DNA from: VAZQ01 sp963785745
GTDB taxonomy: Bacteria > Pseudomonadota > Alphaproteobacteria > Rhizobiales > Xanthobacteraceae
NCBI GenBank assembly: GCA_963785745.1
Contig: CAWAWR010000030.1
Coordinates: 62,001-126,000 of the forward strand
Direction of reading: 5' to 3'
DNA length: 64,000 bases
How positions within the stretch are numbered: the stretch's first letter is position 1; every line of letters begins with the position of its first letter. The position numbers and the translations under genes are program-made. Shown here piece by piece: positions 63,704 through 64,000 of the stretch. The notes below the pieces were generated by a model. It was given only the letters and a program-made list of their open reading frames with translations. It was not told the DNA's origin and ran no database searches.

Positions 63704-64000
63704 CGCAGCGGGGCCTCATACCAGGCCCGCGCGCTCGGCGACTCCGCCACCGTGACACGGATCGACGACAGTTCGCCGCCCGGACGGCCGAGGCCGCCGG
63801 TGCGTGCCGCATCCGCCAGCAGGTCGTAGACGTATCTGGTGATGAATTCGGTGGTCGTGTTCACCCCCTTGAATTGGGGCAGATCGTCGAGATTGCGGTA
63901 GTTGAGCGGTTTGAGCGCTGCCTTAAGAACGTCATGGGCGCGTCCGATATCGACCACGATGCCGTTCTCATCGAGCCGGTCGGAAAAGAACGCGACGCGG
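63700..64000 (-). CDS. 6-pyruvoyl-/6-carboxy-tetrahydropterin synthase family (PTPS/QueD), partial
   Basis: The N-terminal part lies beyond the right edge. About 100 residues are visible: FFSDRLDENGIVVDIGRAHD, LNYRNLDDLPQFKGVNTTTEFITRY and a final VTVAESPSARAWYEAPL. This matches the T-fold PTPS/QueD family: the G-I-V-x-D strand, the T-x-E-F element and the catalytic glutamate of the VxVAES strand. Substrate would be dihydroneopterin triphosphate or a relative. The first Zn histidines are outside the window. Its stop overlaps the glycosyltransferase start (ATGA). Confidence 0.85.
   Translation of the reverse strand, partial: RVAFFSDRLDENGIVVDIGRAHDVLKAALKPLNYRNLDDLPQFKGVNTTTEFITRYVYDLLADAARTGGLGRPGGELSSIRVTVAESPSARAWYEAPLR

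Overview
The window is 64 kb of GC-rich DNA (roughly two thirds G+C by eye) from an alphaproteobacterium, most likely a Hyphomicrobiales (Rhizobiales) member near Bradyrhizobium, Pseudolabrys or Rhodoplanes. The taxonomic case rests on four things. There is a metC gene divergent from an aapJQMP amino-acid ABC operon. There are six solute receptors of the Bug/TctC type without membrane partners. A palindromic element at 8338-8382 matches one I recall as dispersed through rhizobial genomes. A set of lipid-A-type genes is arranged much as in rhizobia. It reads as chromosome: no rRNA, phage, transposase, plasmid or CRISPR array is visible, and there is one tRNA (Arg, anticodon TCT).

Layout. 0-5.6 kb: ion-transport proteins (two IT-superfamily permeases, a TerC-family protein), a universal stress protein, a periplasmic double cupin and a membrane diguanylate cyclase. 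5.9-11.8 kb: a catabolic-looking operon of three receptors of one subfamily, a Rieske ferredoxin, an amidohydrolase and a cysteine-synthase-like enzyme. 11.8-19.4 kb: an outer-membrane protein, a sulfurtransferase and an unusual envelope module of two paralogous secreted VWA proteins, a broken OmpA-like gene, a small Cys-rich protein and a LuxR-type regulator. 19.5-24.3 kb: an SDR, a Bug receptor, a LysR regulator and a persulfide dioxygenase-rhodanese fusion. 24.4-30.4 kb: aapJQMP and metC. 30.2-33.9 kb: an envelope-glycolipid operon (GT39, PAP2, GT2, LABN protein) resembling the rhizobial lipid A galacturonosylation system. 34.0-41.5 kb: paired inverted repeats, then the alpha-2-macroglobulin/PBP1C couple. 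41.7-48.9 kb: the tRNA, transporters, a LysR regulator and many small secreted proteins. 49-59.8 kb: accessory catabolism (flavin monooxygenase, two Bug receptors, dehydratase, PEP-mutase-type lyase, creatininase, cytochrome b561). 59.8-64 kb: a compact cluster of RibA, RibD-reductase, SAM methyltransferase, glycosyltransferase and a PTPS/QueD-type enzyme, which looks like a specialised GTP-derived (pterin or pyrimidine) pathway and is the best candidate for an undescribed system.

Caution on data quality: at least twenty reading frames are broken by single-base shifts, most densely between 52.6 and 59.4 kb. Restoring the frame gives intact conserved motifs in nearly every case, so these look more like assembly or base-calling errors in a metagenome or long-read sequence than like true gene decay. 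Coordinates of these genes span the whole restored reading frame.
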